Assembly (NCBI RefSeq): GCF_900156055.1
Contig: NZ_FTMQ01000004.1
Span: 372,001 to 436,000, forward strand
Direction: 5' to 3'
Length of the DNA: 64,000 nt
DNA from: Rhizobium sp. RU33A
GTDB taxonomy: Bacteria; Pseudomonadota; Alphaproteobacteria; Rhizobiales; Rhizobiaceae
The stretch's first letter is position 1, and each line of letters opens with the position of its first letter. The notes below the pieces were generated by a model that saw nothing but the letters and a program-made list of their open reading frames with translations, was not told where the DNA came from and made no database searches. Positions 40,539 through 50,634 of this stretch are shown here, piece after piece. The position numbers and the translations under genes are program-made.

Positions 40539-41804
40539 TCAGGTGTTCATCGAGTCGAAGAAGTCGCCGTTGTTCTTCGTCTGCTTGAGTTTGTCGATGA
40601 GGAATTCGATGGCGTCGGTCGTGCCCATCGGCGCAAGAATACGGCGCAGAACGAAAATCTTCTGGAGATCCTGACGTGGGACTAACAGGTCTTCCTTACG
40701 CGTACCGGACTTGAGGATGTCCATGGCCGGGAAGATGCGCTTGTCTGCGACCTTGCGATCGAGAACGATTTCCGAGTTACCGGTGCCCTTGAATTCTTCG
40801 AAGATGACTTCGTCCATACGGCTACCCGTGTCGATCAGCGCCGTTGCGATGATCGTCAGCGAACCGCCTTCTTCGATGTTACGGGCAGCACCAAAGAAGC
40901 GCTTCGGGCGCTGCAATGCATTTGCGTCGACACCACCGGTCAAGACCTTGCCCGAGGACGGGACCACGGTGTTGTAAGCACGGCCGAGGCGCGTGATCGA
41001 ATCAAGCAGAATGACGACGTCTCGGCCATGTTCGACAAGACGCTTGGCCTTTTCGATGACCATTTCGGCCACCTGCACGTGACGAACCGCGGGTTCGTCA
41101 AAGGTCGAGGATACGACTTCACCGCGCACGGAACGCTGCATGTCGGTCACTTCTTCCGGACGTTCGTCGATCAGAAGGACGATCAGATAACATTCCGGAT
41201 GGTTGGCCGTGATCGAATGCGCGATATTCTGCAGAATAACCGTCTTACCGGTGCGCGGCGGTGCGACGATCAGGCCGCGCTGGCCTTTCCCAAGCGGCGC
41301 CACGAGATCGATAACACGTGCAGACAGATCCTTCGACGTCGGAACATCGAGTTCCATCTTGAAGCGCTCGTTCGGATAGAGCGGCGTCAGGTTGTCGAAA
41401 TGCACCTTGTGGCGGATCTTTTCTGGATCCTCGAAATTGATCGTGTTGACCTTCAGCAAAGCGAAATAGCGCTCGCCTTCCTTCGGTCCCCGAATCGGAC
41501 CTTCGACTGTATCACCGGTCTTCAGCGAGAAACGGCGGATCTGCGAAGGCGAAATGTAGATATCGTCGGGGCCGGGGAGATAGTTCGCATTGGCCGAACG
41601 CAGGAAACCAAAGCCATCCTGCAGGACTTCCACGACACCTTCGCCGATGATCTCAACATCCTGGCTCGCCAGCATCTTCAGGATCGCAAACATCAGCTCC
41701 TGCTTGCGCATCGTGCTCGCGTTTTCAACTTCGAGCGATTCAGCAAAGGTCAGGAGATCGGTTGGCGATTTGCTTTTGAGTTCTTGTAGCTTCATTTCAG
41801 CCAT
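40539..41804 (-). CDS. rho: Transcription termination factor Rho
   Basis: A 421-aa hexameric RNA-dependent ATPase. The N-terminal helical and cold-shock-like RNA-binding domain (about 48-120) contains [34 protein letters not shown]; the ATPase core has the P-loop [15 protein letters not shown], the Q/R-loop regions and the ASGG-like [28 protein letters not shown] segment. Length is normal, and there is no large insertion. The ATG is at 41804. It lies upstream of mnmE and 192 bp downstream of hemJ. Confidence 0.98.
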   Translation of the reverse strand: MAEMKLQELKSKSPTDLLTFAESLEVENASTMRKQELMFAILKMLASQDVEIIGEGVVEVLQDGFGFLRSANANYLPGPDDIYISPSQIRRFSLKTGDTVEGPIRGPKEGERYFALLKVNTINFEDPEKIRHKVHFDNLTPLYPNERFKMELDVPTSKDLSARVIDLVAPLGKGQRGLIVAPPRTGKTVILQNIAHSITANHPECYLIVLLIDERPEEVTDMQRSVRGEVVSSTFDEPAVRHVQVAEMVIEKAKRLVEHGRDVVILLDSITRLGRAYNTVVPSSGKVLTGGVDANALQRPKRFFGAARNIEEGGSLTIIATALIDTGSRMDEVIFEEFKGTGNSEIVLDRKVADKRIFPAMDILKSGTRKEDLLVPRQDLQKIFVLRRILAPMGTTDAIEFLIDKLKQTKNNGDFFDSMNT

Positions 41805-41996
41805 GAAGAGGGACCACGTCAGATAGAATTTTCAAGGGGAACGGCGAGCTGGTGGAATTCGGTACGATCGCGAGAGCCGCAAATGACTGAATAGTACGCA
41901 AGCCAAAGGAGGAAGTAGCGCGAAAATAGCGACTCGCGGATTCGACCGCAAGCGAAAAGCCCGCACCACCGAAAATAATGCGTGATCGCGCCGAGA

Positions 41997-42533
41997 TCAG
42001 AACGGCTTCACGACCGCAAGAACCACAATCAGAATCATCAGCAGGGTAGGCGCCTCGTTCATCATCCGCCAGTAACGCGGCGTTCCCACGTACTCGCCAC
42101 GCCCGAACGATTTGACAGCCTTGGCGAAATAACCGTGAACGCCGGACAATGCCACAACAGCCGCGATCTTGGCATGCAGCCAACCACCCTGGAACGCAAA
42201 GACCTGCCAAGCCAGATATAATCCCAGGATCCAGGAAACGATCATGGCAGGCGTCATGATGACCTTCATGAGCCTGGTTTCCATCACGGCAAATGTCTTC
42301 GCCTGCTGTGACGATGGATCACAGTCCGAATGATAGATGAACAGTCGCGGCAGGTAGAGCATGCCTGCCATCCAGGAGATGATGGCGATCACATGCAGCG
42401 CCTTGATCCAGGGGTAAGCCTGGTCCGGTCCGGCAAGCATGATACCGACACCGACGATCCCGAAAAACACGAGAGCGGACGCAGCCTTTCTCGCTGCGCG
42501 CATCCCGGGCTTGTCGTCGATCTGCTTTTCCAT
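41997..42533 (-). CDS. hemJ: HemJ-type protoporphyrinogen oxidase
   Basis: A 178-aa inner-membrane protein of the HemJ/UPF0093 family, replacing HemG/HemY in oxidation of protoporphyrinogen IX for haem. Four membrane segments are visible (e.g. ALVFFGIVGVGIMLAG, MKVIMTPAMIVSWILGLYLAW, PTLLMILIVVLAVVKPF). The conserved histidines lie in IKALHVIAIISWMAGMLYLPRLFIYH, and WLHAKIAAVVALSGVHGYFAK holds the family's histidine and lysine. It starts 2 bp after hemE ends; the two haem genes form one unit. Confidence 0.93.
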   Translation of the reverse strand: MEKQIDDKPGMRAARKAASALVFFGIVGVGIMLAGPDQAYPWIKALHVIAIISWMAGMLYLPRLFIYHSDCDPSSQQAKTFAVMETRLMKVIMTPAMIVSWILGLYLAWQVFAFQGGWLHAKIAAVVALSGVHGYFAKAVKSFGRGEYVGTPRYWRMMNEAPTLLMILIVVLAVVKPF

Positions 42534-42535
42534 AA

Positions 42536-43567
42536 TCAGCCGAAACCCCGAACCTGAGCGACGAGCTCGGTCACATGCTCCGGATCAGCTTGCGGCGTAA
42601 TCCCGTGGCCGAGATTGAAGATCAGCGGTCCATGGCCGAGTGCCTGGAGGATCGCATCGATGCCCTCCTTCAGTGCTGCGCCACCAGCAACGACACGCAT
42701 TGGATCCAGATTGCCTTGAACAGGGCCATCCTTCTGCAGCTCGACAGCAAAGCTCAAGGGAACCGACCAATCGAGACCAATGGCATCCGCACGGGTGTCC
42801 TGGCGGTAATTCTTCAACAAGATGCCGGCGCCCTTGGCAAAGGCGATCACCTTTGCCTGCGGACGACGCGACTTGACCGAGTCGATAATCCGCCGAACCG
42901 GCCGCGCGGCAAACGCCTCGAATTCCGCCTCGCCCAGAACACCTGCCCAGGAATCGAAGATCTGCACGGCGTCGGCACCCGCATCGATCTGCGCGACGAG
43001 GTAGTCGGCCGAGACATCAGCGAGAAAATCGAGGAGCCGGGCAAAGACCTCCGGATGACGATAGGCGAAGAGACGGGCAGGGGCCTGGTCAGGCGTGCCA
43101 TGTCCAGCGATCATGTAGGTCGCCACCGTCCAGGGAGCGCCACAGAAGCCAAGCAGGGTCGTTTCGCTGGGCAATTCCGCACGCAGCCGTGACACCGTCT
43201 CCATGACCGGCTTGAGGTGATCCAGGACACCTTCTGCCGAAAGCGCCAGTATGCCGTCCGGGTCGATGGGGTCCATCTGCGGACCATGGCCTTCGGTGAA
43301 GGTCACGTTACGATGCAGCGCATCCGGTATGACCAGAATATCCGAAAACAGGATGGCAGCATCAAAGCCATAACGGCGGATCGGTTGAAGGGTGACCTCT
43401 GTCGCGTACTCAGGCGAATAACAGAGATCGAGAAAGCTCCCAGCCTTCTTCCTCGTTTCCCGATACTCCGGGAGATAACGACCTGCCTGTCTCATGAGCC
43501 AGATGGGCGGTGGCGTGACCGTTTTTCCATCCAGAACGTCGAGGACTTTTAGGTTCGGCGTGCTCAA
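42536..43567 (-). CDS. hemE: Uroporphyrinogen decarboxylase
   Basis: A 343-aa cytosolic enzyme decarboxylating uroporphyrinogen III to coproporphyrinogen [22 protein letters not shown] carries the substrate-contacting arginines, followed by [32 protein letters not shown] and FDSWAGVL. The start is a TTG at 43567 with AAGGG upstream; no ATG is available nearer the conserved N-terminus. hemE borders the chromosome origin in many alphaproteobacteria, and here the adjoining 396-bp gap shows origin features. hemJ follows at 2 bp. Confidence 0.96.
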   Translation of the reverse strand: MSTPNLKVLDVLDGKTVTPPPIWLMRQAGRYLPEYRETRKKAGSFLDLCYSPEYATEVTLQPIRRYGFDAAILFSDILVIPDALHRNVTFTEGHGPQMDPIDPDGILALSAEGVLDHLKPVMETVSRLRAELPSETTLLGFCGAPWTVATYMIAGHGTPDQAPARLFAYRHPEVFARLLDFLADVSADYLVAQIDAGADAVQIFDSWAGVLGEAEFEAFAARPVRRIIDSVKSRRPQAKVIAFAKGAGILLKNYRQDTRADAIGLDWSVPLSFAVELQKDGPVQGNLDPMRVVAGGAALKEGIDAILQALGHGPLIFNLGHGITPQADPEHVTELVAQVRGFG

Positions 43568-43724
43568 GGCTCAAGCCCTTTCAATAAAGAAAAGAGATAT
43601 TGATTCTTCTTCTATTTCTAAGAGTCTCTGACTATCAAGGATTAATCTGGGATCACAGCTTGTTCCCAATCGACGATATCAGCCTAGTGTCGACAGTAAG
43701 TCAGACTGCGGGTCTTTGGGATAG

Positions 43725-43733
43725 TGGGGATAA
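43725..43733 (-). promoter_or_regulatory. DnaA box (one mismatch) in oriC
   Basis: TGGGGATAA, one base from TGTGGATAA, within the hemE-ppsR gap. Confidence 0.55.
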
Positions 43734-43879
43734 CTACAAATTAACCCGTGATTCCAGCAATTTGCGATCCGAACAAAATCCACGTTAACGATGGAGGAAG
43801 AGTCGAAATGCGAGGAATGATCTTCTGTCGTCACCGTAATTCACAGCCCTCTGGAATCGGAAGCCTCATGGTGACCAAT

Positions 43880-43888
43880 TGTGGATAA
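43880..43888 (-). promoter_or_regulatory. DnaA box (perfect) in oriC
   Basis: TGTGGATAA, the exact reverse complement of the consensus box TTATCCACA, within the hemE-ppsR gap. Confidence 0.8.
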
Positions 43889-43963
43889 ATCGGCACTTTT
43901 CCCGCCTCTGGTCCGCCCCGCGCGCCGTGGCCTCTGTTTATCCCAGACTATCAACAGGGTGCG

Positions 43964-44794
43964 GTGAAGAACGTGGAGAACCGGAAAAACTTCTTTCATC
44001 TCCACCTGATTTCTGACTCAACGGGGGAGACTCTGATCTCGGCAGGCCGAGCAGCAGCGGCGCAATTTCGTGGTTCCAATGCCATCGAGCATGTTTATCC
44101 CCTGATCCGAAGCAAGAAACAGATCAAGGCTTTGATCGATGCGCTCGATCGCGAACCTGGTATCGTGCTCTACACGATCGTCGACCAGGATCTCGCAGCA
44201 CTTGTCGAAACGGGATGTCATGAACTGGGCTTGCCCTGCGTCAACGTGCTGGCCCCGATCATCGAGAAGTTCCAGGATTACCTGGGTGCGCCGTCCCGAG
44301 GGCGTGTCGGTGCTCAACATGTTCTGAACGCCGAATATTTCGCACGCATCGAAGCGTTGAATTTCACCATGGACCATGATGATGGCCAGGCGCCGGAAGA
44401 TTATGATCAGGCCGACGTCGTGATCATCGGCATCAGCCGGACCTCCAAGACCCCGACGAGCATCTATCTCGCCAACCGCGGCATCAAGACGGCGAACCTG
44501 CCAATCGTCCCCGGCGTTCCGCTGCCCGAAGGATTGCTGAAAGCAACACGCCCCCTCATCGTCGGCCTGATCGCAACGTCCGACCGGATTTCACAGGTTC
44601 GCGAGAACCGGGTTCTCGGAGCGACAACCGGTTATGACCGCAGCGAATATGTCGACCGCGCATCGATCACGGAAGAGTTGAAATACGCCCGCTCGCTGTG
44701 CGCGCGCAACAACTGGCCTCTGATCGACGTAACACGTCGGTCGATCGAGGAGACGGCGGCGGCCATTGTTGCTCTGCGTCCCAAGCCGCGCTAA
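43964..44794 (+). CDS. ppsR: Pyruvate phosphate dikinase / PEP synthase regulatory protein
   Basis: A 276-aa bifunctional kinase/pyrophosphorylase (DUF299) that turns PPDK or PEP synthase off by ADP-dependent phosphorylation and on by phosphorolysis. [26 protein letters not shown] starts the domain, and the P-loop-like [29 protein letters not shown] (about 152-180) is the hallmark. The start is GTG at 43964 with AGGG four bases upstream (GTG at 43973 is an alternative). It is the first rightward gene from oriC, followed by maf after 31 bp. Which target enzyme this strain has is not visible here. Confidence 0.92.
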   Translation: MKNVENRKNFFHLHLISDSTGETLISAGRAAAAQFRGSNAIEHVYPLIRSKKQIKALIDALDREPGIVLYTIVDQDLAALVETGCHELGLPCVNVLAPIIEKFQDYLGAPSRGRVGAQHVLNAEYFARIEALNFTMDHDDGQAPEDYDQADVVIIGISRTSKTPTSIYLANRGIKTANLPIVPGVPLPEGLLKATRPLIVGLIATSDRISQVRENRVLGATTGYDRSEYVDRASITEELKYARSLCARNNWPLIDVTRRSIEETAAAIVALRPKPR

Positions 44795-44825
44795 TTCAGG
44801 ACAATACCAATACGAAGGTCTCAGC

Positions 44826-45425
44826 ATGGGCTCACCCTTGATTCTCGCGTCGGGCAGCACGGCGCGCCAGATGCTCCTGAAAAATGCCGGCCTCGACTTC
44901 ATCGCGATCCCTGCGACGGTGGATGAAAGAGCGATCGAGGAAAACCTGCCACTCGCAGGAAGAGACCCCGTATCGGTTGCCCGGCACCTGGCGCTGGCCA
45001 AGGCCATGGATGTGTCGGAGCGCGCTCCAGGCGCCTTTGTCATCGGTTGCGACCAGACCATGTCTCTCGGAAACCAGATCTTTCACAAGGCCGCTTCGCT
45101 GGATGAGGCCCGGCAGACCTTGATCAGCCTGCGCGGCAAGGCACACTTCCTGAACAGTGCAGTCTGTCTGGTGCGAGACGGTGAACTTCTCTGGAGCGAC
45201 GTGACGAAAGCCTGCATGCAGGTTCGTGACTTTTCTGATGAGTTCCTGGACGGCTACATCGAGCGCATTGGAAAGTCGATCTTGTCCAGCGTTGGCTGCT
45301 ATCAGCTCGAAGGCGAGGGCATTCAGCTCTTTGATGCTATCGCCGGCGACTATTTCACCATCCTTGGTCTACCGCTTTTGCCGCTCCTGGCCGCTCTTCG
45401 TCAGCATGAGATTAACCATGCGTGA
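44826..45425 (+). CDS. maf: Maf-like nucleotide pyrophosphatase
   Basis: A 199-aa Maf/HAM1-fold nucleotide pyrophosphatase, hydrolysing dTTP/UTP or modified nucleotides to monophosphates. [21 protein letters not shown] is the phosphate-binding N-terminus, [18 protein letters not shown] carries the catalytic Asp, and [34 protein letters not shown] is the C-terminal signature. The usual SxSPRR loop reads SGSTARQ, so an Arg is retained at the key position. The start is the ATG at 44826 with AAGG upstream. aroE begins 8 nt before its stop. Confidence 0.92.
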   Translation: MGSPLILASGSTARQMLLKNAGLDFIAIPATVDERAIEENLPLAGRDPVSVARHLALAKAMDVSERAPGAFVIGCDQTMSLGNQIFHKAASLDEARQTLISLRGKAHFLNSAVCLVRDGELLWSDVTKACMQVRDFSDEFLDGYIERIGKSILSSVGCYQLEGEGIQLFDAIAGDYFTILGLPLLPLLAALRQHEINHA

Positions 45426-46278
45426 TTCACGTGAAACATTTTTGCCCCGTGCTTTTGTCGCCGGCTATCCAATCAAGCATTCTCGCTCGCCGATGATCCA
45501 TGGGCACTGGCTTGAGACCTACGATCTACCCGGTAGTTATGAGAAGATCGCTGTGTCACCGGAGGACTTTGCCGACTTCATGCTACGTCTGAAAGACGCA
45601 GACAGTCCCTATCGGGGCGGCAATATCACGATCCCGCATAAGGAGGCGGCGAGCAGACTTGCCGATCGGATTGACCCGGTGGCCGAAGAACTCGGAGCGG
45701 CCAACACGCTCTGGCGTGAAGACGGCTTGCTGCACGCGACCAACACGGACGGCATCGGCTTTGTTGCCAATCTCGATGCACAGCACCCAGGATGGGATAA
45801 GGTCGATCGCGCCGTGGTTCTGGGAGCAGGGGGAGCGAGCCGTGCCATTCTGCAGGCGCTTCGTGATCGCGGCATCTCAGAAGTTCATGTCGTCAACCGG
45901 ACGGTCGATCGCGCACGGGAACTCGTGGACAGGTTCGGGGCACCGCTTCACGCACATGGTATGGACGCCCTCAATTCCCTTCTGGACGGTGCCGGGCTTT
46001 TCGTAAACACGACATCTTTGGGCATGGATGGCACGGCTGCGCCGCCTCTTCCTTTCGACAGGATGAAGCACGACGCCCTTGTCACCGATATCGTCTACGT
46101 CCCTTTGAAGACACCCTTCCTTCAGCAGGCAGAGCAGATTGGTCTGCCGACGGTCGATGGTCTTGGCATGCTTCTGCACCAGGCTGCGCCAGGATTTGAA
46201 CGATGGTTCGGACAAAAGCCCGAAGTGACAGCTGAGTTGCGCCAGCTCGTACTGGATGACATCGAGGCACATGCATGA
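45418..46278 (+). CDS. aroE: Shikimate dehydrogenase (NADP+)
   Basis: A 286-aa enzyme reducing 3-dehydroshikimate to shikimate. Seen: [20 protein letters not shown] with the substrate-binding [16 protein letters not shown] with catalytic Lys, the NADP loop [13 protein letters not shown], and [20 protein letters not shown]. The ATG at 45418 overlaps the maf stop. Codons 2-7 (RDSRET) are encoded by a parS-like sequence, which explains the atypical N-terminus. coaE begins at ATGA overlap. Confidence 0.95.
   Translation: MRDSRETFLPRAFVAGYPIKHSRSPMIHGHWLETYDLPGSYEKIAVSPEDFADFMLRLKDADSPYRGGNITIPHKEAASRLADRIDPVAEELGAANTLWREDGLLHATNTDGIGFVANLDAQHPGWDKVDRAVVLGAGGASRAILQALRDRGISEVHVVNRTVDRARELVDRFGAPLHAHGMDALNSLLDGAGLFVNTTSLGMDGTAAPPLPFDRMKHDALVTDIVYVPLKTPFLQQAEQIGLPTVDGLGMLLHQAAPGFERWFGQKPEVTAELRQLVLDDIEAHA
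45423..45438. promoter_or_regulatory. parS-like ParB binding site at the aroE 5' end
   Basis: TGATTCACGTGAAACA, one base off the consensus, about 1.5 kb right of oriC. It is the exact reverse complement of the site at 39146. The variant base forms GATTC in the arm facing oriC. Confidence 0.85.
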
Positions 46279-46880
46279 TCATCGTGGGACTCACAGGCTC
46301 GATCGGCATGGGCAAGTCCACGACTGCATCGCTCTTTGCCGAGGAAGGTGTTCCCGTCAACGATGCAGATCGCGTGGTTCACGAACTCTACCGCTCGGAA
46401 GCCGTCGAGCCCGTCGCGCGCCTTTTCCCCGGTGCCATTGTCGACGGCATTGTCGATCGCGCCAAGCTGTCGGCGAATCTGGCAAAGAATCCGGCTAAAT
46501 TCAAAGAGCTCGAAGCCATCGTCCATCCTCTGGTGCACAGCAGGGAACTGACTTTTCTCGAGCAGCAAAGCGCACTCGGCCAAGCCTTAGTCGTGCTCGA
46601 CATTCCCTTGTTGTTCGAGACTGGCGGCGAAAAGCGTGTTGACCGGATCGTTGTCGTGAGTTGCGAACCCGAGATGCAGAGAGCGCGGGTGCTCGCAAGG
46701 CCCGGAATGACGGAAGAGAAGTTCCAGATGATCCTCTCGAGGCAGGTTCCGGATGCGCAAAAGCGCGCCAGGGCCGATTACGTCATTGATACCGGCCACG
46801 GGATTGACAGCGCGCGCGCCCAGGTCAAAACGATCGTGAGAGAACTACGCGAACAGGCGGAGCGAACAGACAATGCGTGA
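46275..46880 (+). CDS. coaE: Dephospho-CoA kinase
   Basis: A 201-aa P-loop kinase catalysing the final step of CoA synthesis. Walker [36 protein letters not shown] is intact at the N-terminus, then HPLVHSRE and [23 protein letters not shown], the CoA-kinase core. The start overlaps the aroE stop (ATGA), and the 3' end overlaps dnaQ by 8 nt, so the cluster maf-aroE-coaE-dnaQ is tightly coupled. Confidence 0.95.
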   Translation: MIIVGLTGSIGMGKSTTASLFAEEGVPVNDADRVVHELYRSEAVEPVARLFPGAIVDGIVDRAKLSANLAKNPAKFKELEAIVHPLVHSRELTFLEQQSALGQALVVLDIPLLFETGGEKRVDRIVVVSCEPEMQRARVLARPGMTEEKFQMILSRQVPDAQKRARADYVIDTGHGIDSARAQVKTIVRELREQAERTDNA

Positions 46881-47574
46881 GATCATCTTCGATACGGAAA
46901 CGACCGGGCTCGACAACAAGGCTGACCGGGTGATCGAAATCGGTGGCATCGAATTGCTCAATCATTTCCCGACCGGCCGCACCTTTCATGTCTACATAAA
47001 CCCTGCCGACCGAAAAGTTCATCCCGATGCACTGGCGGTGCACGGCATCACCGACGAATTTCTGAAAGACAAGCCGGTCTTCGCCGAGATTGTTTCCGAG
47101 CTCCAGGAATTCTTTGAAGGCGCCAAGTGGATCGCTCACAACGCCTCATTCGACATGGGTTTCATCAACGCTGAGTTCGAGCGTCTGAGCCTCGCACCGG
47201 TCCCCTCCGACATGGTGATCGACACGCTGGCGCTCGCGCGTCGCAAACATCCGATGGGGCCGAACTCGTTGGACGCCCTCTGCCGTCGATACGGCATCGA
47301 CAACTCGCACCGTACGAAACACGGCGCTCTGCTCGACTCTGAACTGCTCGCCGAGGTCTATATCGAGATGCTCGGCGGCCGGCAGGCAGCACTAGGTCTG
47401 ACGACCATCGACACGCGGCGGAGCCAAACGAGCGAAGTCGATGACGCGGTCGAGATCAGCTACGACCGTCCGCGTGCTCTTGCACCACGTCTCTCCGCGG
47501 CCGAGGTGGATGGCCATGCCAAACTCGTCGGGCGTCTTGGCGGAAAAGCGATCTGGTCAAAATACGACGCATGA
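46873..47574 (+). CDS. dnaQ: DNA polymerase III epsilon subunit (proofreading exonuclease)
   Basis: A 233-aa 3'-5' exonuclease of the DEDDh class that proofreads in the replisome. Exo[28 protein letters not shown], Exo[19 protein letters not shown] and ExoIII H-x4-D as [17 protein letters not shown] are intact. A Q-linker-like C-terminus includes the region binding the alpha subunit. It is the last gene of the rightward cluster, with a terminator directly behind the stop. Confidence 0.96.
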   Translation: MREIIFDTETTGLDNKADRVIEIGGIELLNHFPTGRTFHVYINPADRKVHPDALAVHGITDEFLKDKPVFAEIVSELQEFFEGAKWIAHNASFDMGFINAEFERLSLAPVPSDMVIDTLALARRKHPMGPNSLDALCRRYGIDNSHRTKHGALLDSELLAEVYIEMLGGRQAALGLTTIDTRRSQTSEVDDAVEISYDRPRALAPRLSAAEVDGHAKLVGRLGGKAIWSKYDA

Positions 47575-47576
47575 AA

Positions 47577-47598
47577 AAAGGGCCCAAAAGGGCCCTTT
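47577..47598. terminator. Bidirectional terminator between dnaQ and secB
   Basis: AAAGGGCCC-AAAA-GGGCCCTTT: a perfect 9-bp stem with an A-run before it, 3 bp after the dnaQ stop and 26 bp before the convergent secB stop. Confidence 0.92.
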
Positions 47599-47623
47599 GC
47601 TTTGGCAGATAGAGAATGCGGTC

Positions 47624-48100
47624 TCAGTTCGGCACCGACTGCGTCTTCGCGCGGGACTGCTCTTCGGCAACACGCTGAGCGAACATCTGGGCGAAGTCGA
47701 TCGGATCGATCATAAGCGGCGGGAAGCCACCGTTGCGGGTCGCGTCGGCGATGATCTGGCGGGCAAAGGGGAAGAGCAGGCGCGGGCACTCGATGAAGAG
47801 AACCGGCAGCATGTGTTCCTGCGGGAAGCCCGAGATGCGGAAGACGCCGCCATAGATCAGCTCGGTCACGAACACGACCTTGTCGCCATCCTTGGCTTCC
47901 GCATTCAGCGCCAGAACGACGTCGAAGTCGTTGTCGGAAAGCGGGTTTGCATTAACATTGACGTTGATATTGATGGCCGGCGCCTTGTCGCGCGCTTGAA
48001 GCGAGCGGGGTGCACCCGGATTTTCAAACGAAAAATCCTTGATGTACTGGGCGAGAATATTGAGGGACGGAGAAGCCGTTCCCTGATTGTTGTCGGCCAT
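47624..48100 (-). CDS. secB: Protein-export chaperone SecB
   Basis: A 158-aa cytosolic homotetrameric chaperone delivering unfolded preproteins to SecA. Typical: [19 protein letters not shown] at the N-terminus, [92 protein letters not shown]. The ATG at 48100 gives the normal length; a longer frame to 48217 overlaps fxsA and lacks a start signal. fxsA precedes it on the same strand by 86 bp. Confidence 0.96.
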   Translation of the reverse strand: MADNNQGTASPSLNILAQYIKDFSFENPGAPRSLQARDKAPAININVNVNANPLSDNDFDVVLALNAEAKDGDKVVFVTELIYGGVFRISGFPQEHMLPVLFIECPRLLFPFARQIIADATRNGGFPPLMIDPIDFAQMFAQRVAEEQSRAKTQSVPN

Positions 48101-48186
48101 AGGGCGTGTCCTTGAAGATGAATTGCTAAGGCCATCTAACATTTGAACCTTGCGCTTACAACCCTGCGAGCCCGCGCCGCAGAGCG

Positions 48187-48675
48187 TCAGTCGCGGCCGA
48201 TCCGCGGATCGCGCCAAGGCGAGTTCGGGTCGGGTTCACGCTGATACTCGTCGTCGCCGAGGTCGACCACATTCTCTTCTTTGGGGCGGCTCGTCCTGAA
48301 ACCGGCGTCGGAAAAACTGCTGCGGACAACGAGCCGCGGCTTGATCAGACGCCAGGCGAGATCACGAACGAAGGGCAGGAAGAGCAGAATTCCAATGATA
48401 TCGCCGAATAAGCCGGGCACGATCAGAAGAAAGGCAGCAACCACCAGAAGGGCACCGTGAACCAGTTCCCGTCCGGGATCCATGCCGCGCTGCGCCTCGT
48501 TCTGTAATCGGCGCAGGATACCCGCCCCCTGATATCGGAGCAGTACGACACCTGCGAAGGCTGCGAGAATGATCAGTGCCAGGGTCGGCAAGACGCCTAT
48601 GGCTTGTCCGACCAGGATAAAGCTGGCGATTTCAATGAGTGGTGCGATGAGAAAAAGCACCAGGGGAAGGCGCAT
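48187..48675 (-). CDS. fxsA: FxsA-family membrane protein
   Basis: A 162-aa inner-membrane protein with about four hydrophobic segments, including [21 protein letters not shown] and the [32 protein letters not shown] region that defines FxsA. The C-terminal third is soluble and acidic ([26 protein letters not shown]). The E. coli member affects phage F exclusion; its normal job is unknown. The ATG at 48675 has GGAG six bases upstream, better than the TTG at 48687. Confidence 0.88.
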   Translation of the reverse strand: MRLPLVLFLIAPLIEIASFILVGQAIGVLPTLALIILAAFAGVVLLRYQGAGILRRLQNEAQRGMDPGRELVHGALLVVAAFLLIVPGLFGDIIGILLFLPFVRDLAWRLIKPRLVVRSSFSDAGFRTSRPKEENVVDLGDDEYQREPDPNSPWRDPRIGRD

Positions 48676-48823
48676 GGGCTGCTCCAAACGCCTTTGTGAT
48701 CCGGATATCGCAAGAGTCGGCGCTTACTCGATGCAAAGAATGCATTGCGCCATTTGAATGATGCGGCGCTGCGGACTATATGGGAGAAAGAAAAATCAAA
48801 TTCAATCAAGCCTGGCGGTATTC

Positions 48824-49522
48824 ATGGGGTCTAGCGATTTCGTTACATTGTTCTTCCTGGTCGCGGCGGTTCTGATCTTCTTTCAGCTCCGCAGCGTGCT
48901 TGGACGACGCACGGGCCATGAAAAGCCGCCGTTCGATCCGTTCGCACAGCGCGATCTGGCCAAGGGGGCAGCGCGAGACGATGGCAAGGTTGTCACCCTT
49001 CCGCGCCGTGAGGATGGCAACGCTGAAGATCGCTTCGGCGCCGTAGACGCCTACGCGCCTGCCGGCACAGCCCTGAACGATCAGTTGCGCGAACTTCTGC
49101 GCCACGATCCGAGCTTCAACCCGAAGGAATTCCTGAACGGTGCCAAGATCGCCTACGAGATGATCGTCATGGCCTATGCCGATGGCGACCGGAAGGCGCT
49201 GAAGGGACTGCTGTCCCGCGAGGTCTTCGACGGTTTCGAAAGCGCAATCGCCGATCGCGAGAGCCGCGGCGAGATTGTGAAGTCGACTTTTGTCGGCATC
49301 GAGAAGGCGGACATCATCCAGGCATCCGCTCGTGAAAACGAGGAGCAGGTAACCGTTCGCATGGTCAGCCAGTTGATCACGGCCACCTACGACAAGACGG
49401 GCGCCATCATTGATGGCGATGCCGAGGCGGTGTCCGAGGTGAACGACGTGTGGACCTTCGCCCGCGATGTGCGCTCGCGCGATCCGAACTGGAAGCTGAT
49501 CGCGACCGAAGCCGAACAATGA
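48824..49522 (+). CDS. Tim44-like (TimA) membrane-anchored protein
   Basis: A 232-aa protein with an N-terminal membrane anchor (DFVTLFFLVAAVLIFFQL, residues about 5-22) followed by a basic linker with RRTGHEKPPFDPF and a C-terminal Tim44-like domain (about 90-230; DPSFNPKEFLNGAKIAYEMIVMAYADGDRKALKGLL and VSEVNDVWTFARDVRSRDPNWKLIATE). Mitochondrial Tim44 anchors Hsp70 at the import channel; the alphaproteobacterial TimA function is less clear. It is likely on the cytoplasmic or periplasmic face of the inner membrane. The ATG at 48824 has GGCGG upstream. mltA overlaps by ATGA. Confidence 0.88.
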   Translation: MGSSDFVTLFFLVAAVLIFFQLRSVLGRRTGHEKPPFDPFAQRDLAKGAARDDGKVVTLPRREDGNAEDRFGAVDAYAPAGTALNDQLRELLRHDPSFNPKEFLNGAKIAYEMIVMAYADGDRKALKGLLSREVFDGFESAIADRESRGEIVKSTFVGIEKADIIQASARENEEQVTVRMVSQLITATYDKTGAIIDGDAEAVSEVNDVWTFARDVRSRDPNWKLIATEAEQ

Positions 49523-50634
49523 GCGATCTCAGCGCCTGGCGACTGAGGCCGGCATCCTTCGATGATCTGCCCGGCTGGTCAGCCGACGATCCTTCATCCC
49601 TTTGGCCTGCCTTGACCGACTGTAGGAGATACCTGCAGTCGGTCAAACCATATAAGCCAGGTGCTTTGGGACTGACCGTCGAAGATCTGATGCCTATGCT
49701 GGACGCTGCATCGACGCACAGTCCGGACACCGCAGCTCAGGCGCGGCTTTTCTTCGAACAGCAAACGCGACCCTTCCTGGTAGAGCCCAGCGGGCAAAAC
49801 GCAGGTCTGGTTACGGCATTCTACGAGCCTGAAGTCGCGGTCAGCGATCGGCCTGATGACGAATACCGCCATCCCTTCTATCGCCGTCCTCTGGATCTCG
49901 TGGACGTGGATGACGCCAATCGCACCACGGACCTGGACGCCGGTTACGCATTCGCCCTACGCACAGACAGTGGCCTCAAGCCGTATCCGGATCGCCGCGA
50001 CATTGATCGGGGCTGGCTCGAGCGCAGGGGGCTTGAAATCGCCTGGGCCCGCTCGAAGGTCGATGTGTTCTTCGCTCATGTCCAGGGTGCCGCACGATTA
50101 CGATATCCCGATGGACGCGTCCGGCGGATAACCTATGCGGCCAAGGCCGGTCATCCCTTTTCCGGCATCGGCCGTCTGCTGATCGATAGGGGCGAGATCC
50201 CGGAAGCGGATATCTCCATGCAGTCGATTCGGGCCTGGCTCTCTACCCATCCCGACCGCGTGGACGAGATCCTCTGGCACAACCGATCCTATATCTTCTT
50301 CCGGGAAGCGGAGGTTGACGACCTCACCCGAGGACCGATTGCCGCCGCCAAGGTACCGCTGATCGCGGGCCGATCACTCGCGGTCGATCGTCAGATCCAT
50401 ACCTTCGGCTTTCCATTTTTCATCAACGCCAAAGGGCTGACACATATGGATGGCGGACGCGATTTCGCCCGGACCATGCTGGCGCTCGATACCGGTTCTG
50501 CAATCGTCGGACCTGCACGCGGGGATATCTTTACGGGCTCCGGAGATCAGGCGGGCGAGTTGGCAGGGGCCGTGCGCAACGCGGCCGACTTCTATATACT
50601 CATCCCGAAGCAGGCGGCAGAGAGGTTTGTCTGA
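49519..50634 (+). CDS. mltA: Membrane-bound lytic transglycosylase A (MltA)
   Basis: A 371-aa MltA-type peptidoglycan lytic transglycosylase with the 3D (double-psi barrel) C-terminal domain. AGLVTAFYEPEVAVS and FYRRPLDLVDVDD open the substrate-binding domain; RSKVDVFFAHVQGAARLRYPDG and IWHNRS-like FREA follow; and the catalytic-Asp region MDGGRDFARTMLALDTGSAIVGPARGDIFTGSGDQAGELAG is intact. Unlike E. coli MltA there is no obvious lipobox at the N-terminus (MSDLSAWRLRPASFDD), so either export differs or an unannotated start exists; I do not see one. It is translationally coupled to timA. Confidence 0.92.
   Translation: MSDLSAWRLRPASFDDLPGWSADDPSSLWPALTDCRRYLQSVKPYKPGALGLTVEDLMPMLDAASTHSPDTAAQARLFFEQQTRPFLVEPSGQNAGLVTAFYEPEVAVSDRPDDEYRHPFYRRPLDLVDVDDANRTTDLDAGYAFALRTDSGLKPYPDRRDIDRGWLERRGLEIAWARSKVDVFFAHVQGAARLRYPDGRVRRITYAAKAGHPFSGIGRLLIDRGEIPEADISMQSIRAWLSTHPDRVDEILWHNRSYIFFREAEVDDLTRGPIAAAKVPLIAGRSLAVDRQIHTFGFPFFINAKGLTHMDGGRDFARTMLALDTGSAIVGPARGDIFTGSGDQAGELAGAVRNAADFYILIPKQAAERFV

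Larger units (their letters stand above)
43568..43963. other. Predicted chromosome replication origin, oriC
   Basis: A 396-bp gap between divergent hemE and ppsR. It holds a perfect DnaA box TGTGGATAA (43880-43888), a one-mismatch box TGGGGATAA (43725-43733) and weaker TTATCCCAG (43938-43946). An AT-rich stretch runs from about 43580 to 43660. GANTC sites lie at 43602, 43622, 43750, 43800 and 43854, and TTAAC motifs resembling CtrA half sites at 43741 and 43785. All genes on the left for 8.6 kb read leftward and those on the right for 3.6 kb rightward. The hemE-oriC position is established in Caulobacter and rhizobia; assignment here is inferred from context and motifs. Confidence 0.85.

Noticed and set aside
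41133..41142. CACGTG core inside rho, considered as parS
   Set aside because: Flanks do not form the 16-bp palindrome; other CACGTG cores at about 16549 and 53877 fail likewise.
48676..48823. Possible upstream extension of timA to 48758
   Set aside because: The extra residues precede the membrane anchor, lack a start signal and disagree with the normal N-terminus.
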